A stretch of DNA of 64,000 nucleotides from Ricinus communis (Eukaryota > Streptophyta > Magnoliopsida > Malpighiales > Euphorbiaceae), in contig NC_063264.1 in the NCBI RefSeq assembly GCF_019578655.1, forward strand, positions 8,163,213 to 8,227,212, given 5' to 3'. Shown here one piece after another: positions 35,516 through 47,279 of the stretch (position 1 is its first letter; each line of letters begins with the position of its first letter). Position numbers and translations under genes: made by a program. The notes under the pieces are model-generated. The model had not been told where the DNA came from. It worked only from the letters and a program-made list of their open reading frames with translations, and did no database searches.

Positions 35516-37442
35516 TGACCTACCACCATCAAAATGGAAGGACAAGCTTCCAATTCTTGGCATGGATTGATCTTCGGATGACCCTTGAAGGGCCACACTC
35601 AAAAAAGTCTTTCGAATTTGTCACAAGGTTTACCGGGCTTAAGAGATTGGTTTCGATTTCGACTGAATACACTAGACTTCAATTTGTCACTCGCCAACTC
35701 CATCAGCAGCAGTAACGATCCTCCATAACCAGTTCCTTGGAAGTTATGACCTTGTCATAAGACAGCAGAAACAAGAGTTCTTTGATCGAAAATGCTGTTC
35801 ATTCAAAATGAAGGATCTGGAAAAGCACTATTCGGCTATGTCCAAGCTCTACTATGTCATTGGAGGACATGATGGTGACGATACGCTAAAGTATACCTTC
35901 ATCACCTCTCTGCCGGATGAAATACAACCTGAGGTTAACAATATGATTGCGGCTACAAAGAGACCAGTCACCTCTATTACACTTGGAGAAATCTGGCAAT
36001 TCACACTCTCTTCCATTAAGAGACTGTGTGATCAACAAGAGTTATTCAAAAGGTTATCTCAAAGGGACTTGATAGTTCAAAAGGCTTGCAACAAAAACCA
36101 CCTCAAGATTAAGTGCAAAGCCGCCAACTGCGTCTGTACAAATCATAAGAAGAAATCTAGACATCATTTCCAGAAATACACGCGCAGTAACAAGAAGTTC
36201 AGGGAAAAGAACCCAAAGAGATTCAAATACTTCCGTAAAAAACGGAACCAGGGGTACAAGTCTAACAGATGTTTCATCTGCAAAAGGAAGGGACACTATG
36301 CAAAAAATTATCCTAGGAATCCAGAAAAGTCAGCAAAGATGATTCAACAAGTCAGCATGTCTTTATCTCTTGCAGACTCTTTTGAAGAGGAAATAGAATC
36401 TCTACTTTCAGAGCAAGAAGATCTTACCCCAGAAAGCTTATTTGGGTTAGAAATGGAATTCTCAGACTCCACAGAGTCCTCACAAGAATCTTCTTCAGAC
36501 TCAGACGATAGTGAAATACCAATCTTGATGATTGGTCTGCATGAAGAAAGTCAGGAGAGTATTCTGGAAGATGTAATACAATATCCTCTCTCTCCAACCC
36601 TACTGTCTTCTTTCTTTGTTTCTTCTCCACCTCCTGAAACTTTTCAATTTACTACAAAACCTCCTCCAGTCCCATATATTCCCATACAGATACTATCCTC
36701 AAAATACTCCAAGCCTGTATCAGTAATAGCTTTCTTTGATACTGGAGCACAAAGAAGCATGATGAACCCAATGGTTCTCCCATCAGAGTATTGGAAGCCC
36801 CATGATCAGTTCTTCAGGGCAGCCAATGGTCAAACCTTCAAAACCACTCTGATCACAAGACAGAAGATCGGAATACAATTCTTTCCTGATTGCGTTGTAT
36901 GGACGCACATCATTGGTTCAGATCTTCCAAACAAGGATATCTTGATAGGATTTGATGTTTATCACCAAGCTCAAAAGCTCCAAATTCTTCCAACTGATAT
37001 AAAGTTCAAGAGACAGTTTCGGCCATACACTGAAACTTCAAATCTATTTTCTGTGACGGATACTATTCCTCCATTCCTTCCATACACAGAAAAATTCCTT
37101 CAGTTCTGTCCGGAATCTCATTCACATTTTCAACATCCTCTTCCTCTGTGGAAAAATCCACAATTCTATATCAGCCTCCCCTTCAAACTTAATGAAGACA
37201 TTAACCCTACTAAAGCCACACACATGGGAATGTCTCCCACAGACCTAGCCCTTGCCCGATCAGAATGCCTAACACTGTTACAGCAATGTCTAATTGTACC
37301 CTCTACTTCACAATGGGCTTGCCAAGCCTTTTATGTGGAAAAAAGGTCTGAAAGGATCCGAGGAAAGAAGAGGCTTGTCATAGACTACAAGCCCTTAAAC
37401 CATTTCCTTCAAGACAATAAATTTCCTCTCCCTCAGATCTAA
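35516..37442 (+). pseudogene. Viral capsid-like, protease and RT N-terminal region, endogenous and broken
   Basis: The first 290 bases are interrupted by stops and shifts. From 35808 one frame is open to 37442 (544 codons). It holds a capsid-like basic stretch (KKKSRHHFQKYTRSNKKF), a zinc-knuckle remnant CFICKRKGHYAKNYP in which the last metal ligand is Tyr instead of Cys, an acidic Ser-rich stretch, an aspartic protease site FFDTGAQRSMM, and the first RT block (LVIDYKPLNHF). It terminates at a stop after PLPQI, inside the RT. Non-functional as it stands. Confidence 0.82.
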
Positions 37443-38243
37443 AATCTCAAGGTCCACATCTAAAAGGCCCAATACTATTCCAAATTTGACCTAAAGGCGG
37501 GCTTTTGGCAACTCGGTATCCAGCCCACAGAGAGATACAAGACTGCATTTTGTATCCCTAATGCCTAATACCAGTGGACTGTTATGCCCTTTGGGCTCAA
37601 GACGGCCCCATCTCAATTCCAGAAGACAATGATTGAGATTTTTGGGCCTATCCTTTACTCTTCTTTGATCTACATCGACGACATCCTTCTATTCTCAGAA
37701 ACAGCAGAGGACCATCACCAACTGTTACAACAGTTCCTTGCCATCATCCAGAAATATAGCATTATGCTGTCAGAAAAGAAGAGCACTATTGGCCAACGAG
37801 AAATTGAATTTCTCGGAATGCATTTCAAGAATGGCCAATACACATATGGTCCCCACCTGACAAAGGAACTTGATAATTTTCCAGAAGAGAATTTATCAGT
37901 AAAACAAATTCAACAGTTCCTTGGAATCCTGAACTATGTTCGAGATGCCATTCCACACCTGTCTAGTTACACGAGCCACCTCTCAAAGATGCTCAAGAAG
38001 AACCCTCCTCTATGGGGAGCGGAACAAACAACAGCTGTCAAAAAATTAAAAGAGCTGGCTCACAATCCGCCACCTCTTACAATCCCGTCAGCAGGAGAAC
38101 TTATTCTCCAAACAGATGCATCTGACTATGCATGAGGGGCCATCCTCCTAGAAAAGCTCCACAACAAGGAATAATTATGTGGATATGCATCGGGTCAGTT
38201 TTCCTCTTCAGAAAAATATTATCACACGACCTACAAGGAAATT
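37443..38243 (+). pseudogene. Viral reverse transcriptase core and start of RNase H, endogenous and broken
   Basis: The stretch to 37583 carries several in-frame stops. From 37584 the frame is open to about 38135: MPFGLKTAPSQFQKTM, the catalytic YIDDILLFSE, the thumb region (EFLGMHFKNGQYTYGPHLTK) and the RNase H entry TDASDYA, followed at once by a stop. Another stop lies near 38173. Confidence 0.87.
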
Positions 38244-39341
38244 TTGGCGGTCAAATACGGGATAAAAAAGTTTGAATTCTTCCTGATTGGACAGCACTTC
38301 CTGGTTCGGATGGACAACTCATCCTTCCCAAAGATTCTTGAATCCAACCAGAAGACCTTGCCTGAGCCCCAACTATTGCGATTAAAATCATGGTTCAGCA
38401 GGTATGACTTTAAGGTTGAGCATATAAAAGGGATAAGAAACCTAATCCCGGATTTCTTATCCAGACTTTCCAAACCTCAGAATCAGCCTATAGTTCTTCT
38501 CACCTCTACAATAAATCTTCCCATAATCTTTATGGCTTCTTCATCTTCCAGACCCAACCTGCAACCTCCTTCACCACCAGATCTTCCCAACAACCTTACA
38601 ACCAAACAAGTCACAGACTTTGCCCGGAACATGATGTTCCATTATTTGGCAACTTTTCAACAAACCTTCTCACTCCCAATACAACCCAACTTCTTCTTTC
38701 CAGACTACCCTTGGTGTCTGATTTACCACTTATCTCCTGAACATCCAAAGCATGAAAGTGAGTTATGGTTTCTATGGTGCCTATCTATAGTCTGTCATCA
38801 TGCTATAGAAGTGCCCATTATGAATCTCTTACACTTCTTCAACAATGAAGCAAACTCGGAGTCATATCCATGGAGATTCCTTACCTGGTTCAAAACTCCA
38901 TATCAATGGACAGGAGATCTCCTTAAACTTATTCATGAGCACCAGTTATTCTCAGACAACAATTCCAGAGCTTCGGAATACCATGCCATTTTCATATTGC
39001 ACAGGCCTTATCTCCGATTATCAGAAGATACATATGCAACTCAAAATATCTGTCACTATTGGAGAACACTTGATAATCCTTTACATCTTGCTCCTCCAGC
39101 AATCACAGAAGAACTAAAGCGGGCCCTGCAATACAGGAATGAATTAAGGACAGCTAATGTCTCTGCACCATTAGTTTGCACTTTCAATGGACATCAATCG
39201 ACTGGACAATCCATTGAACATTTTTGTTCCTCTGATCTTCCAACTCCACTGGATGACCCTACCTTAACCAGGGCACAACAAGAAGCTCTCATGCAAGACT
39301 CCCAGCCAATGGATGATAACTCATATGATGACGTCTTCTGA
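38244..39341 (+). CDS. Viral RNase H C-terminus plus long extension, endogenous copy
   Basis: 365 codons, open. The first 80 or so residues finish the RNase H domain (KYGIKKFEFFLIGQHFLVRM, then RYDFKVEHIKGIRNLIPDFL). After about residue 95 an in-frame Met opens a proline-rich stretch (MASSSSRPNLQPPSP), followed by about 250 residues rich in aromatic amino acids that I do not recognise. It may be a separate C-terminal protein in the complete virus or a fused domain. Confidence 0.65.
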   Translation: MAVKYGIKKFEFFLIGQHFLVRMDNSSFPKILESNQKTLPEPQLLRLKSWFSRYDFKVEHIKGIRNLIPDFLSRLSKPQNQPIVLLTSTINLPIIFMASSSSRPNLQPPSPPDLPNNLTTKQVTDFARNMMFHYLATFQQTFSLPIQPNFFFPDYPWCLIYHLSPEHPKHESELWFLWCLSIVCHHAIEVPIMNLLHFFNNEANSESYPWRFLTWFKTPYQWTGDLLKLIHEHQLFSDNNSRASEYHAIFILHRPYLRLSEDTYATQNICHYWRTLDNPLHLAPPAITEELKRALQYRNELRTANVSAPLVCTFNGHQSTGQSIEHFCSSDLPTPLDDPTLTRAQQEALMQDSQPMDDNSYDDVF

Positions 39342-39492
39342 TCACATGCAATTGTCGGCCACTCTTCTGTATTATTGTGTTTGTCTTTATTATGAATTAT
39401 TATCCACTCAGTAAGTGGAGTGTATTATGGGTGATAGTGGTGGGCCACCATAGGCCGCTATAGTTGTGGTGTATTATTGTTTGTTAGCCTTA
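39342..39492 (+). other. Viral non-coding region
   Basis: About 150 bases after the last viral stop, T-rich with repeated TGTATTATTGTG-like words. In caulimovirids the promoter and poly(A) signal lie after the last ORF, but I see no clear TATA box here. Confidence 0.4.
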
Positions 39493-39552
39493 ATGCATTC
39501 CGAGAAATTCAATTTCTCGTTGGCCAATAGTGCTCTTCTTTTCTGACAGCAT
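39493..39552 (-). repeat. Right viral border: 60-bp inverted copy of the RT region
   Basis: Inverse complement of 37764-37823, apparently exact, directly followed by the host membrane-exon remnant. Confidence 0.92.
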
Positions 39553-39930
39553 GTCCCAATCAGCATGATTCTGGCTATTCTTAGCTTACTTTTCTTTTGT
39601 AAAGGTGAGCTTATTTATAGGGCTCGAAAGGAATAAATTGTCTACTGGGAGAGCACAAGGGCTTACTTTCATGGTTTTACAGTCATTATCCAACTTACAG
39701 GGTATTTGAAACCACTATCGAGTATTTTCAATTAGCTGTTGCATTTTGGCAATGCTTGCATTCTACCATTGGCTACTTCTATGCTCGTCTCATGAACAAG
39801 AAAAGAACCCGATTAACATGAGTGTCACTATGTTGCTCTTATGCTTTTTGTATCCTCATTTCAAAGATTATAAAGGAGTACGCAGTACCACCCCCTCCGA
39901 GGAGCCATGGCCTCATATTAACCATACAAT
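39553..39930 (+). pseudogene. Third membrane-domain exon, right fragment
   Basis: Strongly similar to 59490-59830: MILAILSLLFFCKGELIYRA, then a stop where the intact copy has KKEQVYWE, then a frame shift near WFYSHYPTYRVFETTIEYF, and the FHSTIGYFYARL and NMSVTMLLLC motifs. Together with 32651-32684 it is one exon cut by the pararetrovirus. The stop and shift are in host sequence, so the copy is dead with or without the insertion. Confidence 0.87.
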
Positions 39931-41689
39931 TACAAACGGAAATCTTCACTCAATTAAACAGTGTAAACATAATCTTATCACTCTTTAACAACCTTTTGGA
40001 ATTTCATTATGTAACCCTAAATTAAAGTCTTTCTTACAAGCAAAACACAATAAGATTCAAAGCAAATGTACATAAAGAATCAAACACCAATTTGGCATCA
40101 TCATAATCAGCAACAGTAAGCGACAAATCATATTAAATCTAGCTTCACCATAAGCAGCAATAGAAACACCAAAAGATAGCAGCACCAATAACAACCTCAA
40201 CTATCAGTCGGCGAAGTGCCTAGATAGTAACATAAATAAAAATCAATAGATCTACAATTTACTAAATTATTATTAAAAAAAATCATTTGGATGCCAGTAG
40301 CAAGACTTGAGAACGGCAATGGTGGAACAACGAGAATGAATTTGTGAATGTAAAAACAAATAATGATCAACGTGCTGAAATGGTGTGTGATGGCCAGACT
40401 AGATTTGTAATAGCATCGAGATAAGTAACGATCGACGTTGCTGGTATGGCGTACGATTGCGAGATTGGTTGCTGTTGGTTTGGTGGTGAGACTAGAGAAT
40501 AGGAAGAGAAGAAAAGAGAGTGAGAAGAGGAAGAGGTAAAAGAATAAATGGACACGTGTTGCTAACATGTCTCATTTAATAACTTAGACTTTTATTTTTT
40601 TTATTTTCATTTTTTAAAATTGCCACATGAAGTGTCGTGTTTGTTTTTTTTAACGTAGTTAATGGAAGCTCCTAATAGAGAGTTTAGCATTACGAAAATT
40701 AAAATTCAGACAGTTTAATATTATAAATTAAAATTTAAAATCTTGATAAAGGGCAAATATTCAGAAATAGTGAGATGTCAAATGTTAGATCTAAGCTATT
40801 TTGTTGAATCAGAACATTAAAATCCATAATTATCACAGTATATGATATCTATTTTTATCGATCTCTTAATTTTATGAATTTATATATTTACTGCTGTTTG
40901 ATATGTTTCACAAAATTCACAAATTTAGTGAAATTCTAGAAATTAAAAGAGAAATATTTTTAAGAATATTTTTTTATTAAATAATAAGTTTCATAAAAAA
41001 AAAAATCTAAGCTATCTATATGAGTTTTTAACATCTCTCATTAAGAAAATATCAAGAATGAAATTTAAAATTTTATATATGTGAGTTTATTTTTATTTTA
41101 AATAATAAACTTTTGTTTTATTATTTCTGTCAAATCTCTAGTTTTTAAATTTCTTGTTGCTTACGATTGAATAAATTGTTGAGTTTTAGTCCTTATAAGT
41201 TTATAATTTCGTCTTTACTCTTAAATATAGTCGGATTTTTCACCGATTACTATATGAAAAAAAATTGATTTCTTGTTATTTGAGTAAAATTTTCTCTTTT
41301 TCTCTCTTTTGGTTGGTTAAAAATAATCTCGAGCACACTCTCTTGCATAATAACATAAATGCACTGTAAAGAAAATGGAAAGGGGAATGGAAAGTTGAGT
41401 TGATGTAGTGTATAATCATGTACTAAAAGAGGTAGATTTTTCTCAATTGTATACTAATTAAAAAATAAAATTTAATCAAGATTAAATTGATGCCTAAATA
41501 AGTTTCTTTAAAAAGACAATCCATCCTAGTTCCATTAGACTTCTTATGTGTTATTTTGCTACATCATGTTCTCTTCCAATTACAAAACCTGAAAATTATT
41601 TAAATATTGATAAAACTAAAGTGTTGCTACAAGTTGTAAAATTGTTATAATTATATGAGCTATTCCAAGAATTCTATATATTTATAATT
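39931..41689. other. AT-rich intergenic DNA, no gene recognised
   Basis: A minus-strand frame at 40568-40197 (123 residues, hydrophobic, Ser/Phe-rich) is the longest, but it has no recognisable motif. I treat it as non-coding. Confidence 0.4.
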
Positions 41690-42440
41690 CAAGTGTTTGG
41701 ATGCTGATGTATCTAAGTTAGTACTCGTAAGTGCATGAATTACTTTTATAATAAAAATGGTAAAACATTCTGAGGTCAAACTCTCAATAAACTATGAGAT
41801 CACTTATTATATAGACTAATTATCAACACAACAATAAAAGTAAATCTAAACACTGTAAACGAGTATTTTAATAGAATAATATTTATAAAGTAAAGTATAA
41901 TAAACTATAAAGTAAATATGCAATAATATAATGTATGAAAACTATATGCTAAAGACAATACTTAGCCTAGCCATTTATTTAGTAATTCATTTCTTTTACT
42001 TTAAGCCTAGATCTAATGAATGAGATGGTGATATATTTTTTTCATTAATTACTCAAGCTAATAATGCAACTAAGGTTTCTTCTACCAATATAGATTAAAG
42101 TAAAGATGGTATATCTAATACATTCAACCTAAATATTTTCATAACAATTATTATCATTAAATTAATATGATGGTTAACTAACAATAATAAATGAAACTAA
42201 TAAAGATATGAAGGTAAAGAAATCATTCATTAAATAAATAAATAATAAAGTTTATATAAAAGTAAAAGGCGAAATTAAACACTTATAAAACTAGCATGAC
42301 ATATTTACCCAATGATCATGGTATTAAATAGAAAGACATAAAACAAGAAGAAAGTAAAAACTCCTTTTAAATCAAAAATTCTTCAAGTAGGAAGATGATG
42401 GTCATCATTTCCATTTCTTGAAAAAATCCTTATATCTTAA
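41690..42440 (-). repeat. Inverted, uninterrupted copy of the 10.3-14.0 kb repeat
   Basis: Aligns in reverse with 13426-14010 and then, without a break at about 42261-42265, with 10300-10480. It shows the empty site of the solo LTR. Confidence 0.8.
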
Positions 42441-43089
42441 AAAAACAATGAAAATTAATAACTAAATATTTATGGAAAAACTATAGAGAAAATAATATGG
42501 ACAAATGCAGATGAAAGATGTAGCAAAGAGCCGATAGGAGAAAACTATGTTCATCATTTTAGAACTAAGTTTATATAGATATATATAGAGAAGAGTCCTC
42601 CACCAAGATAAGTCTTTCTAAAGATAAATATACCAATATAAGTCTATCGAATAAATAATATTATAGGTATCCTTATCTCTATTAAATATTATCTCATAAA
42701 TAAATTTAATGTAAATCCTAATAATAATACAAAATGATTAAAATGCCTCATGGATAAATAGTAGAATTGAGCTAGCACAAGAACTTGCAGGTCCATATGT
42801 TTTAGTATTGGACATTGACACAAATATGTCCAATTAAACTCATTTTTTAGTATTTTTTTCATATTTTTCTCTCTTGGCTAATATTATCTGAAAATAGATA
42901 ATTAAGCTTAAATGAGGTAAAAGTATATATTTTTCACATATTATGTATATAAACATACTATTAAAGCACTAAAATATCTTAAATATATATACATAATTTG
43001 GACCTATTAGATGTTATCTGAGTTTACCATATTATTTATTTAATTGGTTCTTGTGACTACATATTAGTTTCTAAAAAGATCTAAAAGAA
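42441..43089. other. AT-rich spacer
   Basis: Nothing recognisable. Confidence 0.4.
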
Positions 43090-43098
43090 TATAAATAA

Positions 43099-43792
43099 GG
43101 AGTAATTATTATCTGCTCCGTGTGTTTTTTCATATTATACTAGTTACCCCGTGACATTTAAAAAATATTTTTTTTATCTTCTATTTTGCAATATTATACT
43201 AAAATCCCATTCTGTTAGAATTTCATTACAGAATCGTTAATTAGGTTTGGTTTATACTATTTGTCTTCTGACTTTTTGTATAATATTCAAATTGCCCCTA
43301 TATTTTATTTATTGCATTAGAATCTCCTTACACTTTGAAAGTCAATGTAATTAAGAGTCTAAATTGATAAAAAAATATAATTTGATCCTCAAATTTTTTA
43401 TTAATATATAAATTTTTAACACTTTAATTAATATAAGTACTTTTCAGATATTTAAATATTTCTAGAATTTAATTATGTTATAAATAGAGTAATTAAAGAA
43501 CACTAATTAATTATTTTTATACAGACACTAAAATTGATTTTTGTATAAAAATTAGACAATGAGATTTTAGTATAATAAATAAATTATAAGAGGCAATTTG
43601 TATATTACACCAAAGATCAATGAGAAAATAGTATAAAATCAAACCTAGTTAACGATTGTTTAATGCAAATTCTGACACAAAGAGTTTTTAGTATAAAATT
43701 ACAAAATAAAAAAATAAAAAAATATATTTTTTAAATATCAGGGATAACTAGTATAATATAGACAAACATAGAAGGTAAATAGTAATTATCTC
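43099..43792. mobile_element. MULE-type foldback MITE, 694 bp
   Basis: Long imperfect terminal inverted repeats of about 190 bases: 43099-43285 matches the complement of 43605-43792, for example CATATTATACTAGTTACCCC against TATATTATACTAGTTATCCC. Flanked by the 9-base duplication TATAAATAA at 43090-43098 and 43793-43801, the usual Mutator target size. No coding capacity. It ends 8 bases before the target duplication of the next copia element. Confidence 0.88.
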
Positions 43793-43814
43793 TATAAATA
43801 ACTTATTTTACTAA

Positions 43815-44055
43815 TGTTAAAGAAAAAACACTGATATTTGAAATGTAACATTCAATTTACTTATTCATTAATAAAAGATGGCTATTTAAAGCCTTACAAG
43901 AAACAGAAAAGAGAGGAAACAGATATCCATGTAGATACGTCAAAACAGAAAGCAAAACTAACTCCACTAGCCTTAAGAATGGATCAACCTAAAGACTAGG
44001 AACTTATTTAATAGAAAGTGAGAAAATAGCAGTTCTTGGAAACGACTACATAACA
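43815..44055 (-). repeat. 3' LTR of copia element
   Basis: Identical in length to the partner at 48223-48463. Preceded on the coding strand by the polypurine tract. Confidence 0.95.
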
Positions 44056-44070
44056 AACCCTCCCTTAAAC
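44056..44070 (-). other. Polypurine tract of copia element
   Basis: On the minus strand AAGGGAGGGTT directly abuts the 3' LTR, as expected for the plus-strand primer. Confidence 0.8.
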
Positions 44071-44091
44071 TAAGTAGATTGCTTAGTTTAC

Positions 44092-45445
44092 TTATGGCAT
44101 TTCACATACTCCAAGTAAATCTCTAAGCTTTTGAAATTGTTCTAGCTTGAGAGGCTTAGTTAGAATATCCGCGACTTGATCTTGTGAGCCACAATGAACT
44201 AAAAGGACTGCACCTTCATTACACAAATCCCTTAAGAAATGGAATCGAACTACAATATGCTTACTCCTCTTGTGCATTATTGGGTTTTTGGACAGCTTTA
44301 TTATGGAACTGTTGTCACAGAAAATAGTTGTGCATTCTTCGTTGTAGCAAAGTCTTTTAAGAACCATCTTCATCCACATCGCTTGATAGGCACATGCTGC
44401 TGCGGCTACATATTCCGCCTTCATTGTTGATAATGTCACAATTGGCTGTTTTCTAGATGACTAAGCTACTGCCCCTGAACTCATCAAAAACACATATCCT
44501 GTAGTACTTTTCCTATCTTCCAAACATCCAAAGATAGTCATCACAAGATAGGCAACAACATGCCACTTGCCTTCCTTTGATATAAGATGCCAAGATTAGT
44601 AGTTCCTTTTACATACCTTAACACCCTTTTGCAGCCATGAGATGAAGCTCTGTAGGTTGAGACATATACCTCCTAACTAAGCTTACTGCATACATCAAAT
44701 CTGGACGAGTCGATGTTAGATAAATTAAACTTCCAACCATTTGTTTGTAGAAAGTGTTGTCAATCGCAACTCCATGCTCATCTTTTGAAATTTTAAAACC
44801 AGGAACTATAGGATTTAAGACAACATTACAGTCCTCCATCCGAAATCGCTTAAGCACATCTCCTGCATATTTTTTTTGACTGATGAAAATTCCATTTCTA
44901 TTTTGTTGCACCTCAATTCCAAGAAAATACCTCATCCTCCCTAAGTCCGTCATGTCGAACTTCTTCATCATTGATTTCTTAAATTCTCCTATCATGGTTT
45001 CATCATTTCCAGTATAGATTAAATCATCAACATATAAACTCATAATCAAAAGATTACCTTGATTATTAGTTTTCACAAACAAGGTTTGCTCATTGGAACA
45101 TTTCTCAAATCCTTCTTTCAAGAAATATGCCTCAATACGACTAAACCAAGCTCGAGGTGCTTGTTTTAGTCCATAAAGAGCCTTTTTGAGCTTATACACT
45201 TTATTTGGCTCTTCTTTCTTCTCAAAACCTCTAGGCTGCTCTACATACACATCCTCCATCAGCTCTCCATGCAAGAATGCTGATTTCACGTCTAGTTGAT
45301 ATACCATCCAATCCTTCTGAGCTGCTAGAGCAAGAATTATTCTTATAGTGTCCATATGAGCTACTGGTGTGAAGACTTTAGCATAATCAATTCCATACCG
45401 CTGTATATATCCTTTTGCAACTAATCGGGCTTTGAAATTCTCCAC
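44092..45445 (-). pseudogene. Copia reverse transcriptase and RNase H, broken
   Basis: RT at 45445-44618: YQLDVKSAFLHGELMEDVYV, ALYGLKQAPRAWF, the catalytic SLYVDDLIYTG, and YLTSTRPDLMYAVSLV. RNase H at 44439-44092: STMKAEYVAAAACAYQAMWM, FCDNSSIIKLSKNP, and LTKPLKLEQFQKL. The two are separated by a gap with stops near 44450-44617. Confidence 0.92.
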
Positions 45446-45504
45446 TTCACCGTGCTCATTAAATTTTATTTTATAGACCCATTTTACTCCAATCGGCTTT
45501 GCAC

Positions 45505-47230
45505 CTATTGGTAAATCAGTGAGAAACCATGTATCATTCCTATGCTTTTAATTTCGATCTCCATAGCTTTCCTCCAATTTTCATTTCTTACAGCTTCTTC
45601 AAAGCTCACAGGATCTGTACCTGCACTAACAATAAAATTCGCATCAATTTCTTTCCCTTCTAAGAGTCCTTCCCCACTTACATAATCATTCATCTAACTG
45701 GGTGGCCTTCTGATTCTTGCTTCCATATCAGAGTTTGAAGAAGAACTGGAATTTGAATTTAAAGAAATTACGCTTGGTCCATTTTCATCTTCAACTGCAA
45801 CAGCATGTTCTTCAACAACATCAATATTTGCATTATTTTCAGTCACTTCATCTTCATTTTCTGCCTACTATAGCTCCATGAGTAACTGTTGTTCATAGCT
45901 CTTATCCCAATCCCATTTTTTCTTTTCTTCAAACACTACATCTTTGCTTACTATTACTTTCTTTGTCACAGGAACATATATTTTATATCCCTTTGTTTCA
46001 TCACTGATTCCTAAAAACACACCACTTATGCTTTTACTTTCCAGTTTGATTCTTTTGGTATCTGGTACATGGATATGACACACACATCCAAAAACTCTGA
46101 GATGTGCAATCGATGGCTTTACTCCACTCTAAACTTCTTATGGTGTGGCATCCTCCAAGGCTACAGTTGGATAGCGATTTAGCATATAAACAGCCCACTT
46201 CACCGCTTCTGGACAAAAGGATTTTGGAATTCCTTTTTCAGACAGCATGCTCCTCACACAATTCATCACTGTACGGTTCTTCCTTTCTGCGACGCCATTT
46301 TACTGTGGGGTATACGTTGTTGTTAATTGCCTTTTAATTCCATTTTCTTTACAAAAATTGTTAAACTCAGTAGAGGTGAACTCCCCTCCTTGATCTGTTC
46401 GCAAACACTTAATAGTAAGACCTGTTTCTTTCTCAATAAAGATTTTAAAGGATTTGAACATAGTAAAAGTTTCTGATTTTGCACGAAGGAAATATGACCA
46501 GGCCTTTCGACTATAATCATTAATCAAGCATAACACATATTTACTGCTACTATTAGAAACTGGCGAGATTAGACCATACAAATTGGCGTGAATAAGTTCT
46601 ATCCTCTGAGTTGCTCTCCAAGTGCTTCTCTTCAGAATGGGCTCTCTATGTTGTTTTCCTTTCAAACAATTGACACAAACTTCATTTGTGAATGTTAGTT
46701 GAGGTAGACCCTGCACCATCTTCTTCTCCAGCAAAGTTTTGAGACTTGTGTTGCTGACGTGTCCCAATCTACAGTGCCATAAGTGAGTAAGGTCTTCAAT
46801 TGCTGTGTTGAAACAAATTTCTTATTTTGGAGGCAAAAACATGGACAACGTTCTTGCTACCAGAATAAACATCTGATTCATCGTCATTTTGGTTTGGACA
46901 ATCAAACCTTTCTGAGGATGAGAAATTTTGCACATTCCAGCTTCTATAAGAATAGAAAGACCCCTCTCTTGAAGCTGCCCTATGCTCAGAAGATTATTTT
47001 TGAGCTCAGGCACACAAAAAATATCACTTATAACAAAGTCGGCATCATCTACCTTTATTTTGATGCTTCCCTTACCAGAGACTCGCATTCTGGTGTTGTT
47101 CTCTAGCTTCACGGTCTGTTGAGGAATTTCCATAAACTCAGAGAATAAGGCCTTATTACCACACATGTGATTACTACATCCTGAGTCCAAGAACCAAATG
47201 TCTTCTTTCTTTGCTCCAACTTCATCAATA
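45505..47230 (-). pseudogene. Copia protease and integrase region, broken
   Basis: Protease active site FLDSGCSNHMCGNKALF within 47364-46822. The integrase zinc-binding and core domain lies at 46767-46300: GHVSNTSLKTLLEKKM, CVNCLKGKQHREP, LRTDQGGEFTSTEFNNFC. A stop follows TTYTPQ just before the last part of the core. Further frames at 46083-45505 hold the integrase C-terminal and linker region (VFLGISDETKGYKIY). Confidence 0.88.
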
Positions 47231-47279
47231 TAAGCCATTAGTAAAATCTCCTCTTTTTCGTCTGATTCACCCATCTCAT

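Larger units (their letters stand above)
32685..39552 (+). mobile_element. Endogenous pararetrovirus (Caulimoviridae), rearranged and defective
   Basis: A near genome-length viral block of 6.9 kb. Order: scrambled border, tRNA-Met site, movement-protein ORF, coiled-coil ORF, capsid-like/protease/RT/RNase H region, C-terminal extension, non-coding leader-like DNA, inverted border. There is no integrase, no LTR and no target duplication, as expected of an integrated pararetrovirus rather than a retrotransposon. It carries several in-frame stops and frameshifts. The genus cannot be settled from the sequence alone. It interrupts a copy of the membrane-domain exon. Confidence 0.88.

Noticed and set aside
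32685..39552. Reading the viral block as an LTR retrotransposon
   Set aside because: No direct terminal repeats, no integrase and a movement-like ORF directly after a Met-tRNA site; a pararetrovirus fits better.
40197..40568. 123-residue hydrophobic minus-strand frame
   Set aside because: Low complexity, no motif, no splice or homology support; likely a chance frame in repeat DNA.
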